Shown one piece after another: positions 53,300 to 63,069 of a DNA stretch of 64,000 nucleotides. The stretch is taken from contig CAXPDR010000014.1 of assembly GCA_964215955.1 (NCBI GenBank), positions 1 to 64,000 of the forward strand, written 5' to 3'. Origin of the DNA: GCA-2706205 sp964215955. GTDB taxonomy: Bacteria; Bdellovibrionota; Bacteriovoracia; Bacteriovoracales; Bacteriovoracaceae. Position 1 is the first letter of the stretch. Each line of letters begins with the position of its first letter. The notes under the pieces are model-generated. The model ran no database searches. It was given only the letters and a program-made list of their open reading frames with translations, and was not told where the DNA came from. The translations under genes were made by a program, and so were the position numbers.

Positions 53300-53359
53300 T
53301 AATTAATGGGTAGTCTTTTAAATATTGACTTGATTTGGATAAAACTCTATTAATCAAAG

Positions 53360-54217
53360 GTGAATTCTGAAAGCCAAAAAATTTTATCAGCTATTAATCA
53401 GCTTGAGAATAATCTACTACTAGTTAAAGAAAAATCTTTTGAAATTTTAGGAATTTCTTCTAATTATTTAGGTTCTTGTTCCAAGTCCTTAAAAATTAAA
53501 GAAGATAAAATACAAGAGTTTGCAGAATATATTGGGATGATTCCAGAAGATATCCTTAAGGGTGAAATAGACCTTAAACTTATCAAAAAACATCTTTATA
53601 AAAATCAATTTATGGATCTTCCTGAAAAGTATTCAAAAGGAGCAGGTAGTTATATAAGTGGGATTAGAACAATCTACATTTATGTAAACAAGACCCAAGG
53701 GAATAAAGCTGCTCAGGAAATGATAAGACACTTCAATATTCCTAAAAAAAGTCTTTTCAATGATAATAATAAAAATAATTTATTATTGGTTAATGACCTT
53801 TTTGATTACTGTATTTTAAATTTTAACTTTAAAAGAAAAGACTTTATAGAACTTGCGTATTCTCAGTATTTTGAGGGGGAAAGAAAGGCTATTTTTGAAA
53901 TAGCAAGTTCATGTACAAATATTAGGAGTCTTTTAAGTATGATAGTTAAAAATAGCAACTTATATGAGATGAATTTTTTCTACCAACTTGTTGAAGTGTC
54001 CGATAAATTATTCATTATTAGAAGTGAATCTAGGCCGAATATAAATGACGAGTTGAGTAAAATAAACATTTCGAGCCTTGAAAATAATTTTTACAAAGCT
54101 AAGGTTATCGAAATTATTCCCACCCTAGTTGGATTACCTCCTATAAAAGTTAAACCTCTGAAATCATTGAAACAAAATGGAAGGCAGATTATCCATTATG
54201 TTATCAATGTGCTTTAG
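53360..54217 (+). CDS. HTH-sensor protein A (paralogue of 55732-56598)
   Basis: A 285-residue protein. The N-terminal 75 residues look like an XRE-type HTH (ILGISSNYLGSCSKSLKI, FAEYIGMIPEDILKG). The middle (80-190) aligns by eye with the minus-strand protein at 55732-56598: PEKYSKGAGSYISGIRTI versus PDRYLIGAGTYMGNIRSI. The C-terminal end IPTLVGLPPIKVKP resembles ends of V4R/heme-NO-binding-like sensors. The start is GTG at 53360, with a stop 9 bases upstream. The ligand is unknown. Confidence 0.6.
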   Translation: MNSESQKILSAINQLENNLLLVKEKSFEILGISSNYLGSCSKSLKIKEDKIQEFAEYIGMIPEDILKGEIDLKLIKKHLYKNQFMDLPEKYSKGAGSYISGIRTIYIYVNKTQGNKAAQEMIRHFNIPKKSLFNDNNKNNLLLVNDLFDYCILNFNFKRKDFIELAYSQYFEGERKAIFEIASSCTNIRSLLSMIVKNSNLYEMNFFYQLVEVSDKLFIIRSESRPNINDELSKINISSLENNFYKAKVIEIIPTLVGLPPIKVKPLKSLKQNGRQIIHYVINVL

Positions 54218-54298
54218 ACATAACTGTTTGCTCTATAAATAATAACTTTTGTTTAATTATCGCTTTTATTAAGCAATTTCTTAAGATATCTTAAATTT

Positions 54299-54967
54299 AT
54301 GATGAAGCTCGCAATACATGGTAATGGACAATCAAATAAAATTTGGGATGCTTTTAAGCAGCTATCAGACTTTATAACTCCAGATTTACCCGGCCATGGG
54401 CAAGGACCTAGATTAGAAAAGTACTCCTTAGAAATTCATGCAGAGTACATAGCTTCATTGATTGGTGAACCTGTTCATCTCATTGGACACTCTATGGGAG
54501 GACATGTGGCAATAAGGGTTGCTAAACTTATCTCTCATAAAATTAAAAAGTTAACTTTGATAGGAATGGCGCCATTATCTAGTTTGGATGAAATGGAAAA
54601 TTATTTCGCCCCAGATGAAAGAACTCAAATTCTTTTTAATGAGAAAATCACTAGGGACGGATCAAGGGACCTTTCCCTAGTTATGCAAATTGATCAAAGC
54701 TTTGAACCTTTAATTTATCAAATGTTAGAGAATCAAGATCCTAAACATAGAATTCAGTTCGTTCCCAGTTTAATGCAGTACTTTCAAGATGAAAAAGCGA
54801 TCCTTAATTCTTTAGATTGCGATATTCAATTCCTAGTTGGTGCCAAAGATAAAGCCTTGCAACTCGAATATGTCTTAAGTAATGGAGTCAATGTTTCAGT
54901 TGTAGAAAATGCGGGACATAATATTATGTTTGATTGTCCCGAATATGTTTTAAGGCATTTAGAGTGA
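54299..54967 (+). CDS. Alpha/beta hydrolase
   Basis: A 222-residue alpha/beta hydrolase. The oxyanion HG is in AIHGNGQSN, the nucleophile elbow is GHSMGG (Ser at about residue 67), the acid in FLVGAKDKAL and the His in VENAGHNIMFD. No signal peptide. Similar proteins hydrolyse esters or lactones. It lies between an HTH-sensor gene and a GNAT gene. Confidence 0.85.
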   Translation: MMKLAIHGNGQSNKIWDAFKQLSDFITPDLPGHGQGPRLEKYSLEIHAEYIASLIGEPVHLIGHSMGGHVAIRVAKLISHKIKKLTLIGMAPLSSLDEMENYFAPDERTQILFNEKITRDGSRDLSLVMQIDQSFEPLIYQMLENQDPKHRIQFVPSLMQYFQDEKAILNSLDCDIQFLVGAKDKALQLEYVLSNGVNVSVVENAGHNIMFDCPEYVLRHLE

Positions 54968-55055
54968 ATTGAGCCCTGTTAGAGCCAGTCTTGAAAAAAA
55001 ATTAAAGTTGAGTTCCTAAAGTCCGATCTAGCTTCTATTGTGGAGGTTATGATAT

Positions 55056-55763
55056 ATGGAATATGAGGTAATAGTCCTTGATGATCCTTTTGGAAATATT
55101 AAAAATCAAGAAGTTGCAAAAAGATTTACACAGTTAATCCAAATGAAAAGAGATGGTTATTGGTCGAAACATAGTGGAAGGTATCTTCCTTTTAACAAAG
55201 AAGATTATATTTGTACTCATGTTCTTTTAATTGATAAAGATTCAGACCAAATTGTTATGGCATTTAAAATCTGCAGAAAAAGTATTTGCGAGCTATACGG
55301 TATTAATTTTCCAATGGATGATTATATGAGTAGTGCAAATGATATAGATAAAGCAAAGTATAAAAGATTTATAAAACCATTTGAATCCCTAGGCGAAGAT
55401 ATTATTTATTCTGGAGGCTGGACAGTTAATCCAAGCTATAAAGGTAAGGGTCTATCCAATGAATTAAAAGATATATACACATGTATTCATTATCATATCC
55501 ACAAACGATTTAATATAAACTGTATGACTGCTATTGGTGTAATGAATTTTAACACAGATAAGTTTTTTACAAATGACTGGGGAGTTATCAGTTTTACTGG
55601 AACAGTTTATAATTTTAAGGCCTGTCCTTATCTCGACTGTATTTTCATTGGTCTAGATATGGATAAAGTTGTTCAAAAAAAATTAGATATGGCAGATAAG
55701 TATAAATATCTATGGGATGCTAGAGTTGAGTTTATTGAAGATGTTGAGAGGCAGGCTGCTTAG
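55056..55763 (+). CDS. GNAT-fold acyltransferase of uncertain role
   Basis: A 235-residue protein with a clear GNAT CoA loop (VNPSYKGKGLSNEL, about residues 130-143). The N-terminal half has HVLLIDKDSDQIVMAFKICR, a layout reminiscent of N-acyl synthases, but the family is not recognised. A GGAGG site precedes the ATG. It converges with the second HTH-sensor gene by 32 bases. A role in making an acylated signal is speculation. Confidence 0.55.
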   Translation: MEYEVIVLDDPFGNIKNQEVAKRFTQLIQMKRDGYWSKHSGRYLPFNKEDYICTHVLLIDKDSDQIVMAFKICRKSICELYGINFPMDDYMSSANDIDKAKYKRFIKPFESLGEDIIYSGGWTVNPSYKGKGLSNELKDIYTCIHYHIHKRFNINCMTAIGVMNFNTDKFFTNDWGVISFTGTVYNFKACPYLDCIFIGLDMDKVVQKKLDMADKYKYLWDARVEFIEDVERQAA

Positions 55764-56598
55764 GGTTTTTGAATAAAACTCTAAACTCTTGTCCTTTTTT
55801 ATTTCTATTTATGGTTATATCCTCCCAAGTAGAGATGTAATTTCCAGCGAAAACCATAAGAACTTGAACCGATGCAGCTCTGAATTTAACAGCTTCTTCA
55901 TTGGTGATAACTTTCGTCTGGAGTAGGTCCGAAATTTCTTCTCTACTATTTCCAATAAAGTAAAAATAATCATCATTCAGTTTTTCAACAGAATACTCAA
56001 AATTCAAATCATAAGAGGAAGCGTTATTTGCAACAAACTCTGCAAGTTCAATATTTGTCTTTCCATAAACGTAAGGCTTTAAAGCTTTCCTCTTAGTTTG
56101 ATCATAGCTTTTAATGGCCATGGCCAGATAATCAAGCTCGGTTAGGTTAAGAGATAGTTGCATATCTTTTAATAGGTTATTTGCGAGCTCTACGTTGACC
56201 ATAAGATCATCATTCGCTAAGACAAGATCATTGATATAGTTTTTTCTTTGTAACCATTTCTTGTGAGCACCATTTGATAGTCTAGATGAGAAATTAACAA
56301 TGGATCTTATATTTCCCATATAGGTACCAGCACCAATAAGATAGCGATCAGGTATGGCGGTTGAGGGAGTAAGGAACTTCTTTTTTAAGTATTTATAATC
56401 TGTTTTTCCATCTATTAAATCTTCGATTGAGACACCAAAATGCTCAGCAAGGGCCAGTCCTTCTCCTAAAGAATAGTTTTCTGTGGCAAGCTTTTTTTCG
56501 TATTCTTGTTCAGTAAGATTAAGGATATCTCTAATAATTTTATCATCACAAATAAATTCGTCTTTAAGGCCATGAATAAAGCTTTTTATACAATTCAT
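55732..56598 (-). CDS. HTH-sensor protein B (paralogue of 53360-54217)
   Basis: A 288-residue relative of the upstream sensor. N-terminal HTH-like region (about 17-65: LNLTEQEYEKKL, LAEHFGVSIEDLIDG), shared middle with PDRYLIGAGTYMGNIRSI, and a C-terminal domain where the sister protein has the IPTL-type ending. No transmembrane segment. A transcriptional or signalling receptor is the best guess. Confidence 0.6.
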   Translation of the reverse strand: MNCIKSFIHGLKDEFICDDKIIRDILNLTEQEYEKKLATENYSLGEGLALAEHFGVSIEDLIDGKTDYKYLKKKFLTPSTAIPDRYLIGAGTYMGNIRSIVNFSSRLSNGAHKKWLQRKNYINDLVLANDDLMVNVELANNLLKDMQLSLNLTELDYLAMAIKSYDQTKRKALKPYVYGKTNIELAEFVANNASSYDLNFEYSVEKLNDDYFYFIGNSREEISDLLQTKVITNEEAVKFRAASVQVLMVFAGNYISTWEDITINRNKKGQEFRVLFKNPKQPASQHLQ

Positions 56599-56648
56599 TT
56601 GGCCACATTATCTTAATGTCTAATATAAGTCCATTAGGAATAAAAAAA

Positions 56649-57419
56649 TTATAAAGTCGCTATAGTTATGAATTTATTAAAAAATAGAGGAATTTCTTCA
56701 TTATCAAGATCTCTGAAATAGAGCTTTTTAAATCTAGCAAAGTCGGTTTCAGACCCTAAAAGTTCTGTATACGTTTGTTTTCCAAATTCGATTCGTTCAC
56801 GCCATTGATTGGCTTCTTTAATTCTCTCTTCACCTCGGAAAAGCACAGTTTTAACTTCATAATCAACTTTACTAAAACCTGCCTCTGATAGAAGGGGAGC
56901 TATTTTTCTTCCCATCCGGATATCTCCACTAAATTTTAATCTAATTGTTTCAAGATAGTTGAGAAGTTGGGAGTCAGTGGTCCCAAGACTTTCCATTAAA
57001 CCATCGACATCAATGACGATGATTTTACCATTAGGCTTTAATGCTATTTTTAATTTATTTAAACAGGATTTGAATCTATCTACACCAAGATGATGAGTTA
57101 CATATCTAAAAAATATAAAGTCGTAACGATGAGGTAAGTTTTGTGTCAGAATATCGTGTTGAAAAAAATGAATATCCTTACTTCTATTGTCTTTGCAGTA
57201 GTTCACATGCTCTTCCTGTAAATCACAGGCATAGGCATTAATTTTATGCTTTTCTTGTAGATGAGCGATAAGTGTCCCAGCTCCACAACCGACTTCTAGG
57301 ACATGAGAGCCTTCGGGAATATTAATGCCTTCTAATTCTTTCGTAACATCAAATGAACTTGTTTGTGATTGTCTGGCTAATCTATCTGCTTCTTTTTCAT
57401 TTTTCATTAAATAATTCAT
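56649..57419 (-). CDS. Class I SAM-dependent methyltransferase
   Basis: About 256 residues. Motif I is VLEVGCGAGTLIAHL (about residues 41-55), the acidic residue ends YACDLQE, and the later LKPNGKIIVIDVDG is typical. The acceptor is unknown. The start at 57419 follows AAGGAGTAG; the longer frame to 57443 lacks one. It sits near the HTH-sensor cluster in the same orientation as sensor B, 51 bases upstream. Confidence 0.82.
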   Translation of the reverse strand: MNYLMKNEKEADRLARQSQTSSFDVTKELEGINIPEGSHVLEVGCGAGTLIAHLQEKHKINAYACDLQEEHVNYCKDNRSKDIHFFQHDILTQNLPHRYDFIFFRYVTHHLGVDRFKSCLNKLKIALKPNGKIIVIDVDGLMESLGTTDSQLLNYLETIRLKFSGDIRMGRKIAPLLSEAGFSKVDYEVKTVLFRGEERIKEANQWRERIEFGKQTYTELLGSETDFARFKKLYFRDLDNEEIPLFFNKFITIATL

Positions 57420-57514
57420 TTGATCTACTCCTTCAGTTATCAAGCAAGAATATTATATAATATATTCTAAATGGAATGGAGTAGGTAAATGATTGCAGAT
57501 GCTTAGTTAAATGC

Positions 57515-58732
57515 CTAGTTTTTCAAAAACTCCTCTATATTTAACATACCCTCGGAAACAGTAAGTTGTTTTAAATGATCAAGCTTTGTGGATGAGTCAA
57601 TCAGTTTTTGGCGAATAGCAAGAGGCTCCTGATTTTTTCCATAAAGAGAAAGATAGAGTCCAATGGCTCCACTTACAAAAGGTGCGGCCATAGAGGTTCC
57701 ACTCATAACTCTATAGATCTCACCCTTTCTTTTGATATGGGAGCTAATAATATTTGTTCCTGGCGCACTAATGTGAACTGTATTTGGACCAAAAGATGAG
57801 TAAGCTGAATGTCGCGCTCTTGCATTGATGGCCCCAACTGATACTACTCCAGGATAATTAGCAGGATAGGTTGCATTTTCATCATTATTATTAAATCTAG
57901 AATTACCAGCAGCAGCGACGACATGAATCCCTTTACTGGTAGCATCCTTGATGAGGTCTTCAAGTATTTGGCTATGACCTCTAGATCCCCAGGAATTAGA
58001 AATAACATTTGCTCCATTTTCGATAGCGTAGGAAAAGGCTTCAATTGCTTGAGATATTTTACCTGCTCCTTTTTTATCAAGAGTTCTTAAGGCCATAAGA
58101 GATGCTTTTGACATGACACCTGCTATTCTTCCTTTATTATGCGTTCCCGCAATAATTCCAGCACAATGAGTTCCGTGTCCATTTTCATCTTGTGGTATTG
58201 AGTCCTTGCTTGAAAAATCATATCCGTGAATATCGTCTATAAATCCATTTTTATCATCATCAACACCCGGACTTCCGTTGAATTCTGCTGGATTAATGTA
58301 GAGGTTTGATTTTAATTCAATATGGCTTAAATCAAGACCAGTATCGACTACGGCCACAACTATATCTTTACGACCTTTGGTTAAGCTCCAAGCATTAACT
58401 GCATTGGAGTCTATTCCAATTTTACTGGAAACAGGAGACATCCTATCTGGAGTTATAGGTTCATTTTTTCCAAAGTTTTGAAGTCCCCATTGTTTCTCAA
58501 AATATTCTAGCTTTGGAGTACTTAATAAAAAAGTATCTTGATCTTCTTCAATATATTTAAAAGCTTTATTTTTAGGATAGGTTTCGGACTCTATAACTAA
58601 AAAAGTCTTATTACTTGTCTTGATTATATTTTTTGCTGGACCGGTATAAGTATTATTTGGATTTAATTCAACAATATAATCTTTCGAAAGGGCAGTGATT
58701 GGAAGTAAGAACAAAGACAGCAGTATTTTCAT
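57515..58732 (-). CDS. Subtilisin-family (S8) serine protease
   Basis: A 405-residue secreted protease with a signal peptide. An N-terminal propeptide-like region (20-105) precedes the catalytic domain. The triad is VAVVDTGLDLSH (Asp), GHGTHCAGIIAG (His) and GTSMAAPFVSGA (Ser), with the oxyanion Asn in AAAGNS. It should cleave proteins outside the cell or in prey. Confidence 0.93.
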   Translation of the reverse strand: MKILLSLFLLPITALSKDYIVELNPNNTYTGPAKNIIKTSNKTFLVIESETYPKNKAFKYIEEDQDTFLLSTPKLEYFEKQWGLQNFGKNEPITPDRMSPVSSKIGIDSNAVNAWSLTKGRKDIVVAVVDTGLDLSHIELKSNLYINPAEFNGSPGVDDDKNGFIDDIHGYDFSSKDSIPQDENGHGTHCAGIIAGTHNKGRIAGVMSKASLMALRTLDKKGAGKISQAIEAFSYAIENGANVISNSWGSRGHSQILEDLIKDATSKGIHVVAAAGNSRFNNNDENATYPANYPGVVSVGAINARARHSAYSSFGPNTVHISAPGTNIISSHIKRKGEIYRVMSGTSMAAPFVSGAIGLYLSLYGKNQEPLAIRQKLIDSSTKLDHLKQLTVSEGMLNIEEFLKN

Positions 58733-58844
58733 TAAAAATCCTTTTTATTTGAAAACGTGTATTTATTTCATTTTAGAGGTTAAAAAACAAAGCGTAAAAC
58801 CTTATAAACTTGACGCAAATGCTTCGTCTTAATATGTACTCTTT

Positions 58845-59375
58845 ATGAGTATTACTGATTTGTATCAAAAGGTTAGTCAATTCGAAGATGAACTGTCTAC
58901 TAACTTTAAGAATGAGCTTAATTGTGCAAAAGGTTGTAGTAAATGTTGCTATACGGATATATCTGTATTTGAGATTGAAGCCAAAAATATTTCTCATTGG
59001 TTTGATAATTTATCTCCTGAGGACAAGATTAATCTCAAAAAGCTATGGGGCAACGATCGAAGAAGTGCGCAAGACTTTTTTGGAAATGAAGTCGAAAGCT
59101 GTGCTTTTCTTGTAAATGAGTCTTGTAGTATTTATGACGCTAGGCCTTTAATATGTAGGACTCAAGGAAATGGGATTTTATTTAAAGAAGGTGCAGAAAT
59201 GATGTTAGACATATGCCCTTTGAACGAAGGTAGTTTAAATCTAATAGAAAATAAAGATTATTTAAATTTAGATTTAATTAATCATATACTATCTCAATTA
59301 GAATTATTAGATGCAAATAACCAACCTCGAGCCAGAGTTAGTCTAGCTAATTTACAGGATAAATTATTGGAATAA
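58845..59375 (+). CDS. YkgJ-family cysteine cluster protein
   Basis: A 176-residue protein with the UPF0153/YkgJ pattern: CAKGCSKCCYTDISVF, then CSIYDARPLICRTQG and a final MMLDICPLN. The cysteines probably bind Fe-S or zinc. Function is unknown. The next gene is a ClpX-like ATPase 63 bases on. Confidence 0.85.
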   Translation: MSITDLYQKVSQFEDELSTNFKNELNCAKGCSKCCYTDISVFEIEAKNISHWFDNLSPEDKINLKKLWGNDRRSAQDFFGNEVESCAFLVNESCSIYDARPLICRTQGNGILFKEGAEMMLDICPLNEGSLNLIENKDYLNLDLINHILSQLELLDANNQPRARVSLANLQDKLLE

Positions 59376-59438
59376 GATCAATTGATCTTGAAAAAACCAT
59401 GAAATTTAGGTAATACTTCTGACTTGGAGAGTTAAGAA

Positions 59439-60701
59439 ATGAGCGATAAAATTGATCCTAATGAAGTACAGAAAGAATTAGAAGAAATGGTAAAGTCCAA
59501 GTTTGGTGAGAATGTAAAAGTTGTCACCCAGAAGATGGATTTTGATCCTCTCGATCCAAACTTTTCTATGGAAGAAGAAGCAAAGTCCGAAAAGGAAATA
59601 GATCTAAATTTTGATTTCAAGCCAAAAGATGTTTTTGAATATTTAAACCAATTTGTGATTGGGCAATATGAGGCCAAGAAAACTTTATCTATCGCAATTT
59701 GTGATCACTATAATCATATTAGAAAGGAGAGGGAGAACCGCTCAACCGTATCACATTATTATAAGCAAAATGTTTTGATGCTAGGGCCTACAGGGGTTGG
59801 GAAAACCTATCTTGTTAAAAAACTAGCTCAACTTGTTGGAGTTCCTTTTGTAAAAGCTGATGCCACTAAATTTACTGAGGCCGGTTATGTTGGTGCAAAT
59901 GTTGAAGATACAATTAGAGATCTTGTCACTAGGGCCGATGGGAATATCGAACTTGCGCAATATGGAATTGTCTATATTGATGAAGCGGATAAATTAGCTG
60001 GGTCTAGAAAAGTCGCAGGTAAAGATATAAGTGGACGAGGAGTTCAAAATGGAATGCTAAAACTTTTGGAAGAAACAGAAGTAGAAGCAAAATCACCATT
60101 TGATATGATGGCGCAAATGAACTCAATGCTCATGGGCGGAAAAAATAAAACACCTAAGACAATAAATACCAAAAATATTTTATTTATTTTTAGTGGTGCT
60201 TTTCATGGACTAGAAGACATTATTAAAAAAAGATTGAATGTTAATACCATTGGGCTAAATAAAAAGACGGAAAAATCTGAAGATACAAAAGACCTATTTT
60301 CTTTGGCTACTACGAAAGATTTAATGGACTTTGGATTAGAGTCTGAACTGATAGGAAGACTTCCTGTAAGGGTTCATCTAAATGATTTAACAAAGGATCA
60401 ACTCTATAAAATTCTTACTGAATCTAAAGAGAGTATTATCTATCAATATGAGGATGCATTTGATTCTTACGGAATAAAATTAAAGTTTCAAGAAGCCGCT
60501 CTTAGAGAAATTGCTCGATTAGCTTTCGAAGAAAAAACTGGTGCTAGGTCATTAATGACAATTATTGAAAAAGCACTACGAGAGTTTAAATTTGAATTAC
60601 CTAGTTTAGAAATAACTGAATTAGAAGTCGACGCAAATCTGCTTCAAAATCCTGAAGAAAAAATTAAAGAAATTATTTTAAGAAATTCTGATTTAAATTA
60701 A
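59439..60701 (+). CDS. ClpX-like AAA+ unfoldase lacking the zinc domain
   Basis: A 420-residue ATPase. The usual N-terminal ClpX zinc-binding domain is absent; residues 1-70 are acidic and unlike it. Walker A is GPTGVGKT, pore loop EAGYVGANVED, Walker B IVYIDEADK, and sensor GARSLM. The ClpP-docking tripeptide (usually IGF) reads IGL, which still fits L/I/V-G-F/L. The RKH loop is not apparent, and a short insert follows Walker B. No clpP is adjacent. It may be a ClpP partner with different substrates. Confidence 0.85.
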   Translation: MSDKIDPNEVQKELEEMVKSKFGENVKVVTQKMDFDPLDPNFSMEEEAKSEKEIDLNFDFKPKDVFEYLNQFVIGQYEAKKTLSIAICDHYNHIRKERENRSTVSHYYKQNVLMLGPTGVGKTYLVKKLAQLVGVPFVKADATKFTEAGYVGANVEDTIRDLVTRADGNIELAQYGIVYIDEADKLAGSRKVAGKDISGRGVQNGMLKLLEETEVEAKSPFDMMAQMNSMLMGGKNKTPKTINTKNILFIFSGAFHGLEDIIKKRLNVNTIGLNKKTEKSEDTKDLFSLATTKDLMDFGLESELIGRLPVRVHLNDLTKDQLYKILTESKESIIYQYEDAFDSYGIKLKFQEAALREIARLAFEEKTGARSLMTIIEKALREFKFELPSLEITELEVDANLLQNPEEKIKEIILRNSDLN

Positions 60702-60724
60702 AAAGGCACCTCAAAAGAGATGCC
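60700..60724 (-). terminator. Intrinsic terminator (minus strand)
   Basis: On the minus strand GGCATCTC-TTTT-GAGGTGCC (one G-U) is followed by TTTTT, a standard Rho-independent terminator. It ends the minus-strand gene that stops at 60737, and overlaps the stop of the ClpX-like gene. Confidence 0.7.
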
Positions 60725-60736
60725 CTGATTATGGTT

Positions 60737-61267
60737 TTATTGAATTACTGCTTGTGATGATGAAATTCTTTGTGATTGAATACTGGTACCAGGTACTTTT
60801 CCGTCATACCGACCTGTTTCAAAAGAGCTTTCATATGATAAATTAATTGGAGTTCTTGCTAACCAATAATTATCATACTGATTTGTCTTTTCTTCTTGGT
60901 AAGACGCAACTCCACCCGCTAAAGCTGATAAACCAGTAATCCAGTTTCGATCACTACCATGAATACCAACTAGAGATGAAAGACCATAGCCTAAGATTGC
61001 CCCAGCTCCTGCGCCAACAAGGGATTCACCTGCTAATGACCAACCATCATAATCAATGCCCTGATCATAATAATAAGAGTTGCTAAAACTTGGTCCTCTC
61101 ATTTGGTAATTATAATTTGGCATACTTGTTCTATAGTAAGTAGGTGCACTACGATAATGGTAATTTGAATAATTCATTGGCATACAATTACCAACATATC
61201 CAAATGATTTTAGGGTTGTAATACTAATTAGTGAAAATAGTAGTACTAACTTAAAAGTTAATCTCAT
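60737..61267 (-). CDS. Secreted glycine-zipper-like hypothetical protein
   Basis: A 176-residue exported protein with signal MRLTFKLVLLFSLISITTLKSFG. It has a Tyr/Asn-rich middle and a glycine-rich segment, AGESLVGAGAGAILGYGLSSLVG, resembling a glycine zipper. Function is unknown. The start at 61267 follows GAGGAG. Confidence 0.6.
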   Translation of the reverse strand: MRLTFKLVLLFSLISITTLKSFGYVGNCMPMNYSNYHYRSAPTYYRTSMPNYNYQMRGPSFSNSYYYDQGIDYDGWSLAGESLVGAGAGAILGYGLSSLVGIHGSDRNWITGLSALAGGVASYQEEKTNQYDNYWLARTPINLSYESSFETGRYDGKVPGTSIQSQRISSSQAVIQ

Positions 61268-61414
61268 GTTTATCTCCTCGCTCAATCTGTTCTCCATTTC
61301 ATTATAAAATGTATTTAGAGGGGATAAAATATTCAGAGTAAAGGTTACATGGGGTGTCTAAATTTTTGACACTTAAAATATGAAGTTATTTTAGAGTTAA
61401 AGGTAAGCCGCTGA

Positions 61415-61816
61415 TTATGCGGCTTGATTATTATAAACTTGTCCGTATTTAACATCGATTCCTTGTATATGCGCACTTAACCAAAGTTTTAGAAAGGCAC
61501 AGAATTTGTCATTCAAGCTTTTACTGCCTTTAATTTCATCATAGTGATTTTGAAAGGTTTCTAAAAGGCTAGCGTGTATTTGTTTATGCCCAGCAATTCC
61601 CTCAAAATTGATGGACTCCATGAACTCTTCTTCTTCTTTGAAGTGTTGAACAGTAAAAGACCTAAGTTCATCCAAGTAAGGTTCATAACTTTCAAAGGCA
61701 TCGCCATTTTTATATGAGTCATACATTTTATTCATTAGGTCTAAGATCTTTTTGTGCTGATTATTCATATCATTAACGCCAACATCTAGATTATTATTCC
61801 ATTCCATTAAGCTCAT
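61415..61816 (-). CDS. Bacteriohemerythrin
   Basis: A 133-residue protein with the diiron ligands in place: NQHKKIL, VQHFKEEEEFM, GHKQIHASL, SAHIQGIDVKY. This oxygen-binding four-helix fold stores or senses O2. An AGAGGT site precedes the ATG. Divergence or fusion partners are absent. Confidence 0.93.
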   Translation of the reverse strand: MSLMEWNNNLDVGVNDMNNQHKKILDLMNKMYDSYKNGDAFESYEPYLDELRSFTVQHFKEEEEFMESINFEGIAGHKQIHASLLETFQNHYDEIKGSKSLNDKFCAFLKLWLSAHIQGIDVKYGQVYNNQAA

Positions 61817-61926
61817 ATATACCTCTCTTGATATGTTTTATTATAAAAAATTATCGAATTTTAGAGGAGAAGGCTTAACACTGGAGAAACTGATAAATGT
61901 CATTTTTTAAGGCTAACTTAAGGAAA

Positions 61927-62703
61927 TTACCACGTTATTCCCATGGCAAAACTTCCATAAACCACGTTCGCTTCTTCAGTATTATCCCACTTAATTTTTT
62001 CATTGTTAGCTTCAAGTGAAAGTAGAATATTTTCCATGTTTACTTGAATACCAAGCGTTGTATTTGTGGCTTCTCCATAATAATTTATGATCTTACCATC
62101 AAGAGCTGAGTTTTCACTTTCTAGAGTACCAAAAAAGTTATGATTGATAATATAATGACCTAAGGTAAGGAGGGTATTATCTCTTAATTTATAACTTATT
62201 AAGGCCCCATAGGTTTGATTAGAAATTGTCATCTCGGAAGTTGTATCCTCATCAGTTGCTACTAGTTCGAAATCATCTCCTTCTTCGGTATTATTAACAA
62301 CTTTCCCATAACCTCCCAGAAGAGCTAAAGAGAAATTACCTTTTTTAGACTCTTGTTTAGACCCACCAATGAGTTGAAGTTTTCCACCAGTCATATCTGA
62401 ACCAAGACTTCCACCACTTATATGAATTAAATCAAGTGGTCCCCAGATCCCCAATTCTCCAGTTACAATCACATCAAGCAGTTCATCATCTTCATTCGCA
62501 AGAATTAGCGGGTCGTCTGTATTGCTATTTCTTAAATCAACTTGAGCCATAGTTCCTGACGATACTGTGGCCAAAACCTTTCCTCTCAGTGGCAGTCCTT
62601 GGGACTCGGCACTTAGATGCTTATTTACAGGGTTTCTGACCTGAATACTATGAGAGCAAGAATATAGCATCGTAAATATAAGGGGAAGAAGAAGTCCATT
62701 CAT
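61927..62703 (-). CDS. Envelope lipoprotein or beta-barrel-like protein
   Basis: A 258-residue protein with a lipoprotein signal (MNGLLLPLIFTMLYSC). The second half has alternating strands (TYGALISYKLRDNTLL, YYGEATNTTLGIQVNM) ending in SFAMGITW, a barrel-like aromatic terminus. I recognise no family. It directly follows the small gene at 62704 with no gap. Confidence 0.55.
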   Translation of the reverse strand: MNGLLLPLIFTMLYSCSHSIQVRNPVNKHLSAESQGLPLRGKVLATVSSGTMAQVDLRNSNTDDPLILANEDDELLDVIVTGELGIWGPLDLIHISGGSLGSDMTGGKLQLIGGSKQESKKGNFSLALLGGYGKVVNNTEEGDDFELVATDEDTTSEMTISNQTYGALISYKLRDNTLLTLGHYIINHNFFGTLESENSALDGKIINYYGEATNTTLGIQVNMENILLSLEANNEKIKWDNTEEANVVYGSFAMGITW

Positions 62704-62898
62704 CTAAGAATTACTCTTTGGAATAAATAACCTTTTTCTTTCTACTTTTGACCAGGCTTTATAAGCCTTTTCCATATTGATCTTTTGGAACTCTCTTTCT
62801 TCTTCTTCCATCTTAAAGAAATCAAAAATTTGATTCATTTCTTCTTGGGTAAAAAAATCTTCATTTATTGCATCAGGGGGTGTTTGAGTTCTTTCCAT
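62704..62898 (-). CDS. Small hypothetical protein (64 aa)
   Basis: A charged, helical protein with no signal. AAGGAGTATA precedes the ATG. Its stop abuts the downstream lipoprotein gene's start, so both are likely cotranslated. Function is unknown. Confidence 0.55.
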   Translation of the reverse strand: MERTQTPPDAINEDFFTQEEMNQIFDFFKMEEEEREFQKINMEKAYKAWSKVERKRLFIPKSNS

Positions 62899-63069
62899 TT
62901 ATACTCCTTTATTATATTTTATTTTCTTATAAATCTTTCTTGTTTTCAATCCTGTAAACATTGTACTTTAAAGTTAAACATCTTGATTTTGTTGATTCTT
63001 GGGTGCTAAGTACTTAGAAAAATGTAGAACTATTAATGCAAAATGCTCCTCAACGAGGTTTGATTTAAG

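Noticed and set aside
59374..59389. AAGATCAATTGATCTT palindrome before the ClpX-like gene
   Set aside because: It is perfect but short, lies just after a stop codon, and has no T-run on the plus strand; I cannot tell a site from chance.
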